Part shown: piece by piece, positions 63,132 to 64,000 of the stretch
Numbering within the stretch: position 1 is the stretch's first letter
Layout of the letters: each line of letters opens with the position of its first letter
Source: Chamaelirium japonicum
Lineage: Eukaryota; Streptophyta; Magnoliopsida; Liliales; Melanthiaceae
Direction of reading: 5' to 3'
NCBI GenBank assembly: GCA_947650365.1
Contig: OX393553.1
Location: 66,095,611 to 66,159,610, forward strand
DNA: 64,000 bases
Notes under the pieces: model-generated
Database searches by the model: none
The model's input: the letters and a program-made list of their open reading frames with translations, nothing else
What the model was told of the DNA's origin: nothing
Made by a program: the position numbers and the translations under genes

Positions 63132-64000
63132 ATGCCAACCCGTAGAGGTAGGCTATATCTTTTAGGGGAGTCTAGTGAGTCTGACAGTTGCAACATGGAT
63201 CCCGACGCCCTAGCTAGGACACTCGCTGAGTTAGCTCAGGGAATTGCCACAATGAACCAAAATTTCACAGCTTACCAGCGCGATACCAATGCCCGTTTTG
63301 ACCACTTGGACCAAGTCCCACCTCGGACTCCTCCACCCCTGGACCCTCAAGACTTTTGGCCACCTTGGCAAAATAATCAAGATCCGGATGAACAATATCT
63401 CCGGAGCGTCAGGCTAGAAGTGCCATCTTTTGATGGTCGGCATGATCCCCAATTTTTCCTAGACTGGCTACAATCTATGGACCGGTATTTTGCCTGGTAC
63501 CCATTAACGGAACCCCAGAAGGTCCGATTTGCCGCGATGAAACTCAGTGGTCCTGCCAGTCAATACTAAACTAACGTCGAAGCCTTGAGAGTGGCCCGAA
63601 CCCAAGACCCCATCGATACTTGGGCAGCCATGAAGAATGAACTAAAGGGGAAATACGTGCCACCCTCCTATCATGCGCGTCTCTTGGATCAGTGGCATCA
63701 GTTCACTCAAGGTAACAAGTCAGCAAGGGACTACGTCGCCAAGTTTGACGAGTTCTTGACCCGCTGCAACGTTCTAGGGACTGAGACCCCTGTTCAGGTT
63801 TTATCCCGTTTTCGGTCAGGTATAAGAGAGGACCTGAGGAACGAGCTTCTTGCTCGAGATGTTACGGAATTAGAGAGGGCCTACGCTTTAGTGCAAGATC
63901 TCGATAGCATTAGGTCCACCCACTCTCATCGGGGCCAAGAGTCCCGAAGTAATGCCCCTCGATCCTCCTCAAGCAATTACCCCAGTCGGCCCTACCCCAC
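63132..64000 (+). mobile_element. gag region of the gypsy element (partial)
   Basis: From MPTRRGR the product has an acidic/Gln-rich N-terminus and a Retrotrans_gag region: EVPSFDGRHDPQFFLDWL, MDRYFAWYPL, KVRFAAMKLSG, then DTWAAMKNELKGKYVP, QWHQFTQGNKSARDY, FDEFLTRCNV and RFRSGIREDLRNEL. These are the ordered blocks of Ty3/gypsy gag. The zinc knuckle would lie beyond the window. Treated as a fossil. Confidence 0.88.

Larger units (their letters stand above)
60669..64000 (+). mobile_element. Ty3/gypsy retrotransposon, 5' part, runs off the window
   Basis: 5' LTR, primer-binding site TGGTATCAGAGC (63047-63058) and gag are present; pol and the 3' LTR lie beyond the right edge. The gag wording suggests a chromovirus, but the lineage cannot be settled without pol. 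The gag region has at least one break, so this looks like a fossil. Confidence 0.85.

Overview
This window is nuclear DNA from a flowering plant with a repeat-rich genome. The evidence is a host gene with plant-style GT-AG introns and a plant PCI-domain protein, a plant RDR2-like pseudogene, plant Ty1/copia and Ty3/gypsy lineages (including a Tat-clade element and a Cassandra TRIM), and many hAT-like and fold-back MITEs. The species cannot be named from sequence alone. A run of 500 N (43606-44105) marks a scaffold gap.

Layout. 1-1700: two inverted-repeat elements separated by long (TA)n tracts. 1989-4460: LTR, tandem array and antisense-ORF remnant of a Tat-clade retrotransposon. 4470-9246: a duplicated locus; the left copy is truncated (5110-5275) and the right copy is a three-exon gene of unknown function (7879-9246) that carries an internal frame-preserving 603-bp duplication. 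11674-12216: an unprocessed RDR2-like pseudogene fragment. 13341-19421: a direct duplication of about 2.2 kb whose copies are separated by minisatellites, (TA)n tracts and small hairpin elements. 19671-24280: a broken minus-strand copia element with a 1.9-kb LTR. 22618-32869: two and a third copies of a tandem unit of about 4.3-4.4 kb that mixes that copia fragment, (TA)n hairpins, another copia 5' LTR with primer-binding site, a hAT MITE and a C-rich minisatellite.

32870-43605: a minus-strand Tat-clade Ty3/gypsy element: 3' LTR, 3' satellite-like array of about 120-bp units, an antisense spliced ORF with a gypsy-associated plant domain and a coiled coil, then integrase, double RNase H, reverse transcriptase, protease and the end of gag, cut by the assembly gap. 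44166-47530: MITEs, a tRNA-derived SINE with target-site duplication, and small dispersed repeats.

47533-59524 is the clearest host gene: nine C-terminal exons, on the minus strand, of a THP1/PCID2-type (EER5-like) subunit of the TREX-2 mRNA-export complex. The exons join in one open frame of 250 codons across about 12 kb. Its introns are packed with hAT-like elements, including two neighbours sharing one 8-bp target duplication, an LTR-free inverted dispersed repeat and a LINE ORF1 fragment. Its N-terminal exons are not seen and may lie beyond the right edge.

60669-64000 is the 5' LTR, primer-binding site and gag of a Ty3/gypsy element that runs off the window. Its LTR holds a complete Cassandra TRIM whose own LTRs contain 5S-rRNA-like sequence.

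Most long low-complexity open frames here come from (TA)n, (TC)n, C-rich or N tracts and are not genes.
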